64,000 nt of DNA from Halorubellus salinus (GCF_020567525.1 NZ_JAJCVI010000002.1:248001-312000); one strand, 5' to 3'; positions 32,473-41,118 are shown, counted from the stretch's first letter. The notes: generated from the sequence alone by a model not told the origin. Translations and numbers: made by a program.

Positions 32473-32934
32473 ATGGCGGCCGGAGCGTCGACCGTGAAGT
32501 CGTACGAGCGCAAGCAGCTCCTGGAGCGCATCGAGCGCGAGAGCGCGACCGTCGGTGCCGACATCCCCGAGACGATTACGGTCCAGGGGGAGCCGTTCGA
32601 GCTCCAGTCGTTCGTGTTCGAGATGAAGCGCGTCGACGGCGTCGCGCCCGAGGACCGCGAGCGCGTGCAGGAGGCGAAGCGGAACCTGCGGCGCGAACGC
32701 CTCCAGCGCAAGCAACGCCTCGAGGACGACCCCGACCTGTCGTTCGAGGACGGCGAGGCGCTCGTCGGCGCGATAATCGGCCTGGATCGCGCGTTGAACG
32801 CACTGGAGAACCTCGGGCCGACGGACCTGGAGCGCGAAGCGCAGGCGCAGGCGGCGGCCGACCGGAAGCGCTGGATGAACTTCCTCCAGCAGGCGCTCGG
32901 TCACGACGAGGACGGCCCGCGAACCGGGCTCTGA
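32473..32934 (+). CDS. DUF5788-like conserved protein
   Basis: 153-residue soluble, mostly helical and highly charged protein. It contains TVGADIPETITVQGEPFELQSF and a Lys/Arg/Glu-rich central helix (AKRNLRRERLQRKQRLED), ending with DRKRWMNFLQQALG. I recognise it as a haloarchaeal family of unknown function. ATG 32473 is given; GTG 32494 (MKSYERKQLLERIE) matches the conserved N-terminus better and may be the real start. PolX follows after 18 bases, so the two are almost certainly one operon. Confidence 0.75.
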   Translation: MAAGASTVKSYERKQLLERIERESATVGADIPETITVQGEPFELQSFVFEMKRVDGVAPEDRERVQEAKRNLRRERLQRKQRLEDDPDLSFEDGEALVGAIIGLDRALNALENLGPTDLEREAQAQAAADRKRWMNFLQQALGHDEDGPRTGL

Positions 32935-32952
32935 TCGACGGAGACACCTACG

Positions 32953-34704
32953 ATGGCACTCAAGCACGACGTCGCCGACGAACTGGAAGCGTACGCGAAC
33001 CTCCTGGAGATGGACGGCGTGGAGTACAAGCCGAACGTCTACCGGCGCGCGGTCGAGAGCCTCCGCGAGTACCCGGGGTCGCTCGAAGCGCTCGCCGAGG
33101 ACGGCGAGGACGCGCTGCAGGCGCTCGACGACGTGGGCGACGCGATCTCCGCGAAGATCGTGGAGTACCACGAGACGGGCGTCATCGAGGAGCTCGAAGC
33201 GATGCGCGAGCGCTATCCCGTGGACCTCGACGCGTTGCTGCGCGTGGAGGGCGTCGGCCCGAAGACCATCGGGACGCTCTACGAGGAACTCGGCGTGACG
33301 GACCTCGACGAACTGGAGGCGGCCGCCGAGGACGAGCGCATCCAGGACGTGAAGGGGTTCGGGGCGAAGACCGAGTCGAACATCCTGGAGGCCATCCCGT
33401 TCGCGCGCCAGGCCGGCGAGCGCGAGTTGCTCGGCGAGGCGCGGCCGGTCGCGGAGCGCGTTCGCGCGTTCGTGAGCGAGCACGACGCGGTCGAGAGCGC
33501 GGCGGTCGCGGGGTCGACGCGCCGGTGGCGTGCGACCATCGGCGACGTGGACGTGCTCGCGGCGAGCGACGACGGCCAGGCGGTCGTGGACGCGTTCGCC
33601 GCGTGGGAGCCCGCTGACGCGGTCATCGAGGCCGGCGAGCAGAAGGCGTCGGTGCGCTTCGACGGGATGCGTATCGACCTGCGCGTGGTCGTCCCCGGCG
33701 AGTTCGGGAGTGCCCTCCAGTACTTCACGGGGAGCAAGGACCACAACGTGACGCTCCGGAACTACGCCATCGAGCAGGGCGTGAAGCTCAACGAGTACGG
33801 CGCGTTCGACGTCAGCGACGTCGACGACGCCGACGACGGCCAGCGCGTCGGGGAACGCATCGGTGGCGACACCGAGGAGTCGATGTACGCGGCACTCGAC
33901 CTCCCGCTCGTCCCGCCGGAGCTCCGCGAGGGCCGCGGCGAGGTCCAGGCCGCCATCGACGACGCGCTCCCGGACCTCCTCGTCGAGGCGGACGTCCGCG
34001 GGGACCTCCACAATCACACGGAGGCGAGCGACGGCGCGAACTCGGTCCGCGAGATGGTCGAGGGCGCGAAGGCGTTCGGCCACGAGTACGTCGCCATCAC
34101 CGACCACGCGACCGGGCCCGGCGTCGTCGGTGGGATGGGCGTGCCGGACGACGAACTCCTCGACCTCGCCGACGAGGTCGAAGCGGTGAACGACGACGTC
34201 GACGGCATCACGGCGTTCTCGGGCGTGGAGGCGAACGTCGACGACGACGGCAGCATCTCGGTCGACGACGACGTCCTCGCGGAGCTCGACGTCGTGGTCG
34301 CGTCGCCCCATAGCTCGCTCGACCAACCAGGGGACGCGGCGACGGAGCGCCTCTGTACGGCGATGGAACATCCGAGCGTGGACGTCCTCGGACACCCGAC
34401 GGGACGGCTCCTGAACCAGCGCGAGGGATTGGACGTCGACGCGAACCGCCTCGCCGACGTCGCGGTTCGCGAGGGCGTCGCGCTCGAGGTGAACGCGAAC
34501 CCGAGCCGCCTCGACCTCTCCGGGAGCGCCGTCAAGGCCGCAGTCGACGCGGGCGCGACCATCTCCATCAACACGGACTCGCATCGCCCCGAGACGTACG
34601 GGAACGTGACCTACGGCGTCCACACCGCCCGCAGAGGGTGGGCGGAACCCGACGACGTCCTGAACGCGTACGACGAGGACGCGCTCCGCGAGTTCCTGCA
34701 CTGA
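32953..34704 (+). CDS. polX: family X DNA polymerase with PHP exonuclease domain (PolX)
   Basis: 583-residue DNA-repair polymerase. N-terminal 8-kDa and helix-hairpin-helix regions (VEGVGPKTIGTLYEELGV near 98 and GFGAKTESNILEAI near 136), then the nucleotidyltransferase centre with TIGDVDVLAAS near 197 (two catalytic Asp) and MRIDLRVV near 240 (third Asp). The C-terminal PHP domain (about 345-583) has all metal-site motifs: GDLHNHTEASDG, AITDHA, GVEANV, ASPHSS, HPTGR and NTDSHRP, so 3'-5' exonuclease or AP endonuclease activity is likely intact. It functions in gap filling during base excision repair. Confidence 0.94.
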   Translation: MALKHDVADELEAYANLLEMDGVEYKPNVYRRAVESLREYPGSLEALAEDGEDALQALDDVGDAISAKIVEYHETGVIEELEAMRERYPVDLDALLRVEGVGPKTIGTLYEELGVTDLDELEAAAEDERIQDVKGFGAKTESNILEAIPFARQAGERELLGEARPVAERVRAFVSEHDAVESAAVAGSTRRWRATIGDVDVLAASDDGQAVVDAFAAWEPADAVIEAGEQKASVRFDGMRIDLRVVVPGEFGSALQYFTGSKDHNVTLRNYAIEQGVKLNEYGAFDVSDVDDADDGQRVGERIGGDTEESMYAALDLPLVPPELREGRGEVQAAIDDALPDLLVEADVRGDLHNHTEASDGANSVREMVEGAKAFGHEYVAITDHATGPGVVGGMGVPDDELLDLADEVEAVNDDVDGITAFSGVEANVDDDGSISVDDDVLAELDVVVASPHSSLDQPGDAATERLCTAMEHPSVDVLGHPTGRLLNQREGLDVDANRLADVAVREGVALEVNANPSRLDLSGSAVKAAVDAGATISINTDSHRPETYGNVTYGVHTARRGWAEPDDVLNAYDEDALREFLH

Positions 34705-34719
34705 CTCGAGGTCGGAATC

Positions 34720-35190
34720 GTGACGCGAATCCTCCTGGACGCGATGTGCGGCGGGCTCCGCGCGTACCTCCGCCTGTGCGGGCACGACGCCGCGTACGCG
34801 CTCGACCGCGGCGCCGAGGCGGACGACGCCATCGCAGCCCTGGCTCGCGACGAGGACCGCGTCGTCGTCACCCGCGACCGCGACCTCGCAGCCGCGACCG
34901 ACGGAGTCCTCCTCCGCGAACGCGACTCGCTCGACCAGCTACGCGAACTCGCCGCCGCCGGCATCTCGCTCGAACCGACCGACGACCCCGAGCGCTGCGG
35001 GCGCTGCAACGGCCAGCTCGACCGCGTCCCCGCCGACGACGCGACGCCCGACTACGCACCCGACCCCGCCGACGAGGACGTCTGGCGGTGTCGCGACTGC
35101 GAGCAGTGCTTCTGGAAGGGTAGTCACCACGAACGGATGGTTCAGACGCTCTCGGTCGTGCGCCGGAACGAGAACGCCGCGGGCTCGTGA
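34720..35190 (+). CDS. Mut7-C RNase-domain protein with zinc ribbon
   Basis: 156-residue protein. Residues 1-90 form a PIN-like Mut7-C nuclease domain: LLDAMCGGLRAYLRLCGHDAAYA, the acidic DRGAEADDAI and VVVTRDRDLAA supply the Asp residues expected in the active site. Residues 90-145 are a zinc ribbon with CGRC and CRDCEQC pairs, ending KGSHHERM, typical of the family. Probably an RNase; substrates are unknown. GTG 34720 is chosen because the hydrophobic first strand starts immediately after it. It is 16 bases from polX and closes that operon; a strong terminator follows at 35278. Confidence 0.85.
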   Translation: MTRILLDAMCGGLRAYLRLCGHDAAYALDRGAEADDAIAALARDEDRVVVTRDRDLAAATDGVLLRERDSLDQLRELAAAGISLEPTDDPERCGRCNGQLDRVPADDATPDYAPDPADEDVWRCRDCEQCFWKGSHHERMVQTLSVVRRNENAAGS

Positions 35191-35277
35191 GAGCGGTGTA
35201 CGTGGTGGACCCCTCACCAGAACACGATCGTTCGTCCGCCGAGCGAAGCGAGGCGGTTCACCGACGGCGAGGCCATT

Positions 35278-35298
35278 GGCCGACCCGTCGGCCTTTTT
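35278..35298 (+). terminator. hairpin plus T5 intrinsic-type terminator
   Basis: GGCCGA (35278-35283), loop CCCG, TCGGCC (35288-35293), then TTTTT (35294-35298). It lies 88 bases after the Mut7-C gene, between convergent genes, and is the clearest bacterial-style terminator in the window. The rest of the interval 35191-35376 holds nothing else I can identify. Confidence 0.7.
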
Positions 35299-35376
35299 CA
35301 CCCATGTCTTTGCCGGGAGCGGTGTCCGCAGCGACCGACGCGAGCGAGGACACCCCAGCGGGAAGAAGATGGTCGT

Positions 35377-36405
35377 TCAGTTGTTCGGCTGCCAGGCGTC
35401 GCAGGCTTCCATGTCGTCCATCTGCTCGTCGTGGTACCCGCAGTACGGCTGGATGCCCTGGTTCGTCTGGACGTAGTCGAAGTGCTCGCAGTTCCCGCAG
35501 TAGCGGTCGGCGTGGTTCGTCGACGCGGGCTCGGCCGGTTCGTCCTCGAGGACCTCCGCGTCGTAGCCGTCGCCCGCGTGGTCGTCGAGCGGCGAGGAGA
35601 TGTCCTGCGTGGTCGCGCCACCGTCGCTCGCCGCGGCCGGATGTGCGCCTGCGGTCCCGCCGTCGCCGGCGCCAGCGCGCTTCGAGCGCCGCGCCTGCCG
35701 CTGGCTCGGTCGGTCGCCGGGCCCGCTGGCCTTCGAGTTCGAGGTCGTCGACGCGGACGAGGACGCGGACGGGTCCGCGGTCTGCGTCTCCACGTTCCCG
35801 TCCGGTTGGCGGCCGAGCATCCCGACGCCGCTCCCGAGGTCCGCCGCCGACGTCTCGCCCTCGCGGACCGCCTGCGCGGTCTCCTCGTCGACCTCGACGA
35901 CGCGCGTCTCGCCCTCCTGCGTGATGCGGAGTTCGATGGTGCCGCCCGGGTCGTTCCGCGTCTTGAAGTTCACGATGGCCGTGAACAGCGTCCAGATGCT
36001 CGTGAACGCGCCGAAGACGTAGACTGCGGCGACGACGAGCGTCAGGTCCGTGCTCGCGGTCGAGGTCACCCAGTACGTCGGGTACGCGTACCAGAACAGT
36101 GCAACGCCGAGCACGCAGATGCTCGCGCCGATGGCCGCCGCACCCCGGACGCGGTCGCTCGCCGGCAGCACCGTGAACACGCCGAGGAGGACGGCGGGGA
36201 ACCCGACGCCGCCGAGGACGCCAGCTATCTTGCGCGCGCCGAGAACGTCGATACCGACCGTCGCGAGGACGTTCGTCCCGCCGGCGACCACGCCCGCGAG
36301 CGTCAGGACGACGCCGACGACGAACAGGCCGGTCCCGGCGTACAGTCGGCGGACGCTCCCCACCTCTCCGACGTTGTCCTCGTAGACGTCCGCGAGACTC
36401 GTCAT
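35377..36405 (-). CDS. DUF7139-like membrane protein with C-terminal Cys-rich (zinc-binding) motif
   Basis: 342-residue protein. Residues 15-145 contain about four hydrophobic helices in two pairs (GLFVVGVVLTLAGVVAGG and following). A soluble beta strand pair follows (IELRITQEGETRVVEVDEE), then a long Ser/Ala/Gly/Thr-rich linker (about 195-300). The last 40 residues hold YCGNCEHF, PYCGYH and MEACDAW, a Cys/His set suited to a zinc site. ATG 36405 is chosen with a TTTTG-type box about 27 bases upstream on the coding strand. I recall this as a haloarchaeal conserved family of unknown function. It is divergent from the DUF5789-like gene. Confidence 0.78.
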   Translation of the reverse strand: MTSLADVYEDNVGEVGSVRRLYAGTGLFVVGVVLTLAGVVAGGTNVLATVGIDVLGARKIAGVLGGVGFPAVLLGVFTVLPASDRVRGAAAIGASICVLGVALFWYAYPTYWVTSTASTDLTLVVAAVYVFGAFTSIWTLFTAIVNFKTRNDPGGTIELRITQEGETRVVEVDEETAQAVREGETSAADLGSGVGMLGRQPDGNVETQTADPSASSSASTTSNSKASGPGDRPSQRQARRSKRAGAGDGGTAGAHPAAASDGGATTQDISSPLDDHAGDGYDAEVLEDEPAEPASTNHADRYCGNCEHFDYVQTNQGIQPYCGYHDEQMDDMEACDAWQPNN

Positions 36406-36577
36406 GCGTCCACTTTGGAGCGCCTCCGACAAAAGGATGCGTCAGACAACCGGCAGCCGTCAGCCCCGAGCGCGCCTCGCGCTCGCCAGCTCGCCACCCG
36501 ACGCCAGCCTCGTGCTCGTCCGCTGCCCGCCCGACGAGCGCCCGGCGAGCGCTCGATTGAAGCGAAAGGTTGAATCG

Positions 36578-36596
36578 CGGCGCTCGCAAAGCGCCG
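36578..36596 (+). promoter_or_regulatory. perfect 7-bp hairpin three bases before the start codon
   Basis: CGGCGCT (36578-36584), loop CGCAA, AGCGCCG (36590-36596); ATG begins at 36600. If transcribed, the stem would block initiation unless melted; if not transcribed it may be an operator. A similar start-abutting stem occurs at 23219-23237. Confidence 0.5.
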
Positions 36597-36599
36597 AGC

Positions 36600-36884
36600 A
36601 TGGCAGACGACGAGGAAGCGGAAGACGAGCCCGCCGTCGAACTCGGTTCGGGTGCGTCCGTCGAGGGCGCCCCGGTCGCACGCGTCGCGTCGCGACTCAA
36701 GTACCCCCAGCAGAAGAGTCGCATCCTCGAACTCGAGGGCGACAGCGAGATCCGGACGCCCGAGGGCCCGCGGACGCTCGCGGACGTCCTCGAGGAGGAC
36801 GACACGACGTACTTCGACACGCGCCAGTCGTTCGTCGACGCCGTCCAGGGCGTCGTCGGCGACGGCCCGGTCGCGACCGAGTGA
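36600..36884 (+). CDS. DUF5789-like small protein
   Basis: 94-residue acidic protein. The core (ASRLKYPQQKSRILELEGDSEI, then YFDTRQSFVDAVQGVVGD) is a conserved helical domain I recall as DUF5789, typical of haloarchaea and of unknown function. ATG 36600 directly precedes the acidic MADDEEAEDEP stretch. A perfect hairpin ends three bases before the start. It is followed by the CPBP protease gene after 78 bases. Confidence 0.75.
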   Translation: MADDEEAEDEPAVELGSGASVEGAPVARVASRLKYPQQKSRILELEGDSEIRTPEGPRTLADVLEEDDTTYFDTRQSFVDAVQGVVGDGPVATE

Positions 36885-36962
36885 GTCCAGGGCCGTGGTC
36901 CGGGCGACGACGCCGGTAGCCACGACCGCGACCGCGGACACCACCGGGTGTGACTCGCATCG

Positions 36963-37670
36963 ATGAGCACGCGCACCGCCGACCTCCTGGGTCGCGTCCG
37001 CGACGGCTGGCGGGACCTGTCCTGGACCGCGAAGTCCCTCCTCTGGGGGTTCGTCCTCACCGTCCTCTGGATGCGGTTCTCGCCCGCGGGACTGGACCGG
37101 CGCATCGTCGTGGACGGCCTCATCTTCTTCGTCGGCCCGATGGCGCTGGCGGTGACGCACGGCCGCGACATCGGGTACCGCGTCGACCGTCGCGCGATAC
37201 GGAACGCCGTCCTCCTCGCGTTGTTCGTCCTCCCGTTCTACCTCGTCGGGTCCTCGCTCCCGTCGATACGGGAGTTCTACCCGATGTGGGGGACCGCCGC
37301 GGAACTTCGGGACCCGGCCGCGTTCGCGACCCACGCGGTCAAGCAGTTCGCGCTCGTGCTCGCCGTGGAGACGTACTACCGCGGGTTGCTCTGCGTCGGC
37401 GTCGGCGAACGCTTCGGTATCAAGGCCGCGTTCATCAGTCCGGTCGTGTACGCGATCCATCACGCGTCGAAACCACCCATCGAGATCATGCTCTCCGGGC
37501 CGACTGACGTCCTGTTCGGCGCGGTCGACTACAAGTCGAACTCGCTGCTCCCGAGCGTCGTCGCGCATGGCGCCGGCCTCGTCTTCCTCGACTGGCTCGT
37601 CATCCACGACCCCATCATCCCGACGGCGACCGTCCTCGAGTGGCTGCGGTGGCTCCCCATCCCCGTCTGA
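36963..37670 (+). CDS. CPBP-family intramembrane metalloprotease
   Basis: 235-residue membrane protein of the CPBP/Rce1 (ABI) family, with about six hydrophobic helices. Family motif 1 (EExxxR) appears as VETYYRGLL near residue 139, with only one Glu but the Arg kept; motif 2 His residues appear in VYAIHHASKPP near 165 and motif 3 as SVVAHGAGLVFLDWL near 203. Members include CAAX-type proteases and bacteriocin-immunity proteins; the replacement of the first Glu makes activity less certain. Start ATG 36963 opens an acidic-free, Arg-containing N-terminus typical of inside-oriented membrane proteins. Confidence 0.78.
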   Translation: MSTRTADLLGRVRDGWRDLSWTAKSLLWGFVLTVLWMRFSPAGLDRRIVVDGLIFFVGPMALAVTHGRDIGYRVDRRAIRNAVLLALFVLPFYLVGSSLPSIREFYPMWGTAAELRDPAAFATHAVKQFALVLAVETYYRGLLCVGVGERFGIKAAFISPVVYAIHHASKPPIEIMLSGPTDVLFGAVDYKSNSLLPSVVAHGAGLVFLDWLVIHDPIIPTATVLEWLRWLPIPV

Positions 37671-37769
37671 GCGCTCGTCGGGCACGGGCGCGGGGACGGC
37701 CGGCGGTTGCGCGACCGTCGCGCCCAACGCGGCGTACGCTTTTCAGCGCCGAGCGCCGAATGGAGAGTG

Positions 37770-38234
37770 ATGACACTCCCAATCGACCCCGAGCAGATCA
37801 GTGAGAGCGACATCGGCACGAAGCGCGCGGTCCTCGAGATGGACCACGACGCCGCCGTCGAGCACGTCCGCGAGGCGTTCGTCGACGCCGGGTTCGGCGT
37901 CGCGACCGAGTTCTCGCCGAGCGAGATGCTGAACGAGAAGGTGGACGCGGGCCGGGACCCGTACTACGTCCTCGGTGCGTGCAATCCCGCAGTCGCCGAC
38001 AAGGCGCTCTCCGTGACGAAAGACATGGGTGGCCTGTTCCCGTGCAACGTCGTCGTCTGGCAGGACGAGCCCGGCGTTCAGCACGTCTACCACGTCTCCA
38101 TCATGAAGATCGCACGCCTCGTCGGTATCGCGCCGGACGACGACGAGTGGCAGGCCATCATCGACGAGACCGGCGAATACGTCGAGGCGGCGATGGCGAA
38201 CCTCGACGGCGACGTCCTCGCGGTCGACGACTGA
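37770..38234 (+). CDS. DUF302-domain protein
   Basis: 154-residue soluble protein with a DUF302 domain (about 25-150): AVEHVREAFVDAGFGVATEFSPSE, YVLGACNPAVADKALSVTKDMG, LFPCNVVVWQD. The family has an alpha/beta fold, is widespread and is of unknown function; Cys residues in GACNP and FPCN are conserved and could bind a cofactor or act in redox. ATG 37770 is preceded by GGAGAG, so translation is probably Shine-Dalgarno driven. It is convergent with the next gene at 38252. Confidence 0.82.
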   Translation: MTLPIDPEQISESDIGTKRAVLEMDHDAAVEHVREAFVDAGFGVATEFSPSEMLNEKVDAGRDPYYVLGACNPAVADKALSVTKDMGGLFPCNVVVWQDEPGVQHVYHVSIMKIARLVGIAPDDDEWQAIIDETGEYVEAAMANLDGDVLAVDD

Positions 38235-38251
38235 CGTCGACGTCGCCGCCG

Positions 38252-38461
38252 CTAGTTCTCGTCTTCGAACTCCTGGACGCGTTCCCGTAGCGCCTCGACC
38301 TCGCGTTCGAGTTCGTTCACGCGACTCGGGTCGGGGAGGTCGAGCAACCGTCGGACGAGCACGTACCCGATCACGGCGAGGACGAGCAGCGGGAGGAGGA
38401 TGAGCGCGATGATCATGACCTCTGGCGCACCCGGAACCTGGAGCGGGAGGGCGGCTAACAT
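38252..38461 (-). CDS. small single-helix membrane protein with coiled coil
   Basis: 69-residue protein: a hydrophobic helix (about 14-37, VMIIALILLPLLVLAVIGYVL), a short basic RRLLDLPDPSR stretch, then an amphipathic coiled coil (NELEREVEALRERVQEFED). The layout is superficially like TatA or phage-shock small proteins, but the TatA FG hinge is absent, so I leave it unnamed. Its size and acidic C-terminus are consistent with a real gene. Convergent with the DUF302 gene. Confidence 0.65.
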   Translation of the reverse strand: MLAALPLQVPGAPEVMIIALILLPLLVLAVIGYVLVRRLLDLPDPSRVNELEREVEALRERVQEFEDEN

Positions 38462-38552
38462 GTCTAGTCAGTATGCGGTCAGCCGGCAAGAATAATCCGG
38501 TGGGGCTCACGGGTCGAGAATCGCAGCGGGTGCGTCCGCGTCGCTCGCGTGG

Positions 38553-39833
38553 TCACGTCCAGTCGGCGAGCGAGGACTGGAGGCCGGAGACCATGCTGGA
38601 CTTCCGGCGGAGGCGGTTCGTCGACACCGGGAGGTGCGGTTCGATGGCGCGGACGGCGGTCGCGAAGTCCTCCGCTTCCCCGGGTTCGTCGTCGAACGCG
38701 TTCCGAACCGACTCCCGTACTTGCCAGACGCCGACGGGCGCCCAGTAGTCGTCGCTGACCTCCCTGAGGACGAGGCACTTCGCCTGTCGGCCGCGCTCTG
38801 CGAGGTGTTCGAGGACGCCGAGTCGACTCGCGTAGTACGCGCCCGCGGTCTCGTCGACGTACCCGCTCCGGCCCTCGAACCCCTCGCTCGCCGCACCCAT
38901 CCAGACCTCGCCCTGGCCCTGATTCCAGATGCTCCCCGGCGCCTTCATCTCCACGAGCTCGAACTCCCACTTCCCGGGTGCGAGCACGACCCAGTAGCGG
39001 TTCCCCATGAACTCGTTCTCGTGTACCTCCACCTGGTCGATGCTCTGCGTCCCTCGTAACTGCCCGCGGAGGAACTGCCCGACGGTGTCGTCGACCGCCG
39101 TGATCGACCACCTGGTGGGGACGAGCCGCCGGTTCTCGCCGCGGCCGAGCGCACCCGCCGAGAGGATGTTGTTGATCTCGTAGACGTCGAACCCCCTGCG
39201 GTAGAGGTACGTCATCGCCCCCTCGGCCTGCCAGTCGTCGTCCTCCAGCGTCTTCTTCACGGGCCGCGGGACGTAGGGGTTCTCCGCGAGTTCCGCACGG
39301 TTCGCTCGCGCTCGCGGCCCACGCGGTGCACTGATCTCGCCGCCGGAGAGGTCGAGCTCCGGCGTCCCGTCCAGACCGATCTCGACGTCGACGGGGTCGC
39401 CCGCGATGGCGACCTCGCGCTGGGTCCCTAGGAACCCGTTCCACGCGTCGTGCACGCTCTCGGACCCCGAGAGCGACCCCGCGTCGCGGACGTCGGCACG
39501 CCGGTTCGAATTCAGGAGGGAACTCCGCCGCTGGACGACGTCGTCGATACCGACCGCGCCGTACCACGACGCGTCCGTCACCAGACTCTCGGGGTCCACG
39601 TCACCCGCCACTGGGGACAGCAACCCCGTGGAGACGTCCGGGTACCCCGACCGGCCGACGAACACCGACGGCGACGTCGACCCGAACAGGTCCCCGCCCT
39701 GCACCGACTCCTCGAACGCCCGCTCGAAGTCCTCCAGGTACTCCGTCACCTCGTAGGACTTCTCCTTCGCGAGCCGCCGACGCCGCGCGTCCTCGTCGGG
39801 CTCCAACCCGTCGATGTAGTCGTCGAGCCGCAT
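38553..39833 (-). CDS. nreA: DNA repair protein NreA
   Basis: 426-residue archaeal DNA-repair protein that, in Haloferax volcanii, acts with UvrABC in mitomycin-C damage repair and contacts PCNA. Recognisable family stretches are SPSVFVGRSGYPDVSTGLLSP, TDASWYGAVGIDDVVQRRSSLLNSNRR, and YLYRRGFDVYEINNILSAGALGRGENR, followed by ALGR-type SITAVDDTVGQFLR. The C-terminus ends QSSLADWT, which fits the PIP-box pattern QxxLxxWx for PCNA binding. ATG 39833 starts a charged MRLDDYIDGLEPDE segment; the usual N-terminal Cys-rich zinc-binding box of some NreA proteins is not present. Confidence 0.9.
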   Translation of the reverse strand: MRLDDYIDGLEPDEDARRRRLAKEKSYEVTEYLEDFERAFEESVQGGDLFGSTSPSVFVGRSGYPDVSTGLLSPVAGDVDPESLVTDASWYGAVGIDDVVQRRSSLLNSNRRADVRDAGSLSGSESVHDAWNGFLGTQREVAIAGDPVDVEIGLDGTPELDLSGGEISAPRGPRARANRAELAENPYVPRPVKKTLEDDDWQAEGAMTYLYRRGFDVYEINNILSAGALGRGENRRLVPTRWSITAVDDTVGQFLRGQLRGTQSIDQVEVHENEFMGNRYWVVLAPGKWEFELVEMKAPGSIWNQGQGEVWMGAASEGFEGRSGYVDETAGAYYASRLGVLEHLAERGRQAKCLVLREVSDDYWAPVGVWQVRESVRNAFDDEPGEAEDFATAVRAIEPHLPVSTNRLRRKSSMVSGLQSSLADWT

Positions 39834-39885
39834 CTATCGCCCGTTCGTCGTCGTCGGCAATCAACTTGACCCCTCGTCGGCGCCT

Positions 39886-39916
39886 TTCGCTCGGCTCGGA
39901 CCTTCGCTCGGCTCGG
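39886..39916. repeat. 17-bp-period tandem repeat in the nreA / glycosyltransferase intergenic region
   Basis: TTCGCTCGGCTCGG occurs at 39886-39899 and 39903-39916. It is upstream of the TATA-like box of the gene at 39986 and close to the nreA start; whether it is a regulatory site or a simple duplication cannot be told. Confidence 0.7.
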
Positions 39917-39955
39917 GCCGGTCGCCGCCGGGTTGGAGTGATGCAAGCCGATTCG

Positions 39956-39963
39956 TTTATATT
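39956..39963 (+). promoter_or_regulatory. TATA-like box for the glycosyltransferase gene
   Basis: TTTATATT, centred 26 bases before ATG 39986, is the strongest TATA-like box in the window and predicts a leaderless transcript. Confidence 0.7.
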
Positions 39964-39985
39964 CCGTCCTGTGTCGCTTGTGGGT

Positions 39986-41065
39986 ATGCGCGTCGTGTTC
40001 GTCGCGTTGGAGACCGCTTTTCATCGTGGGTCGGAGGCGAACTCGCGGGTTCGGGGCGTCGCGGAGCGCCTCGCTGCGCGCGGCCACGACGTCGTCGTGC
40101 TCTGCGGGAAGTGGTGGACGAGCGCGGACGAGACGTGGACGGAGAACGACGTGACGTACGAGGCGGTGGTCGAGGACGTGGACGCGGAGCGGTCGTTCCG
40201 GTGGGCGCTCACGACCCGCATCCCGCGTCGGAGTCCGGACGTCGTGCACGCCGCGGGAACTCCCGCGAGTCAGGTGCCGGCCGCGAAGAAGGGTGCGCGG
40301 ATGGCGCGCGCACCGCTCGTGACCGAGTGGTACGGTGACGTCGAGTACGGGCGGACCGAACGGAAGGCGCTCTCGAAGCCCGACCGCGTCCTCGTTCCCT
40401 CGGCGCTCGTGGAGACCGAGGTCCGCGAGCACGCCGACCTCGCCGACGACGCGGTCGAGGTCGTCCCGAACAGCGTGGACGTCGACCGCATCCGCGCGAC
40501 CGACCCGACTCGCGCCGGTGACGTGGTGTACGCGCGCCGGCTCGACGAGGGCGCGAACCTGGAGTCGCTCCTGCTCGCGCTCGCGGAACTCCGGCAGACG
40601 GATTGGACCGCGACCGTCGTCGGCGACGGCCCCGAGCGAGCGGCGTACGAACGGCAGGCCGAGGATCTCCGCATCGACGACCGCATCACGTGGCTCGGCG
40701 AGTGCACGCGCGACGAACGAATCTCGGTCTATCGTGGGGCGCACGTGTTCGCGCAGACCGCCAACGAGTGCCTGTTCCCGACCGAGTTCCTGTGGGCGCT
40801 CGCCAGCGGCTGCGTCGGCATCGTCGAGTACCACGCGAACTCGAGCGCGCACGAGCTCGTCGAGCACTACCTGAAGCCGGGCGGTGACCGCGACCGGGCG
40901 TTCCGGACGACGAGCGAGCAGGAGCTCGCGGACGCCATCCGCGAGGCCGCGAACCTGGACCGGCTCGATTACGACCCGGCGTTCGACGAGTACGACCACG
41001 ACGCCGTCCTCGAATCCTACCTCCAGTGTTACCGCGAAGAGGTCGAGGCCGCCGGCCTGTTCTGA
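39986..41065 (+). CDS. GT4-type (GT-B fold) glycosyltransferase
   Basis: 359-residue cytoplasmic glycosyltransferase. The N-terminal Rossmann half begins RVVFVALETAFHRGSEANSRVRGVAERLAARGHDV; the C-terminal half has the nucleotide-sugar site: DRVLVPSALVETEVRE, VVPNSVDVDRI, YARRLDEGANLESLLLAL and VVGDGPERAAYE. The ExxxxxE end motif is represented weakly (ANECLFPTEFLWALASG). Probable roles are S-layer or archaellin glycosylation or glycolipid synthesis, but no other glycosylation gene adjoins it. TTTATATT 26 bases upstream fixes ATG 39986. Confidence 0.87.
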   Translation: MRVVFVALETAFHRGSEANSRVRGVAERLAARGHDVVVLCGKWWTSADETWTENDVTYEAVVEDVDAERSFRWALTTRIPRRSPDVVHAAGTPASQVPAAKKGARMARAPLVTEWYGDVEYGRTERKALSKPDRVLVPSALVETEVREHADLADDAVEVVPNSVDVDRIRATDPTRAGDVVYARRLDEGANLESLLLALAELRQTDWTATVVGDGPERAAYERQAEDLRIDDRITWLGECTRDERISVYRGAHVFAQTANECLFPTEFLWALASGCVGIVEYHANSSAHELVEHYLKPGGDRDRAFRTTSEQELADAIREAANLDRLDYDPAFDEYDHDAVLESYLQCYREEVEAAGLF

Positions 41066-41118
41066 CCGGCGGGGTCACGGCCGTGAGCGGGCCGCCGGAG
41101 CCGACACCGAACACGGGC

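Noticed and set aside
31798-34785. Long minus-strand frame antisense to glycerate kinase and PolX
   Set aside because: Same effect: basic, Arg/His-rich translation with no family similarity, overlapping well-supported genes over its full length.
38252-38461. Identification of the small membrane protein as TatA
   Set aside because: It has one helix and an amphipathic region but lacks the FG hinge and the typical short N-terminal helix; no tatC adjoins it.
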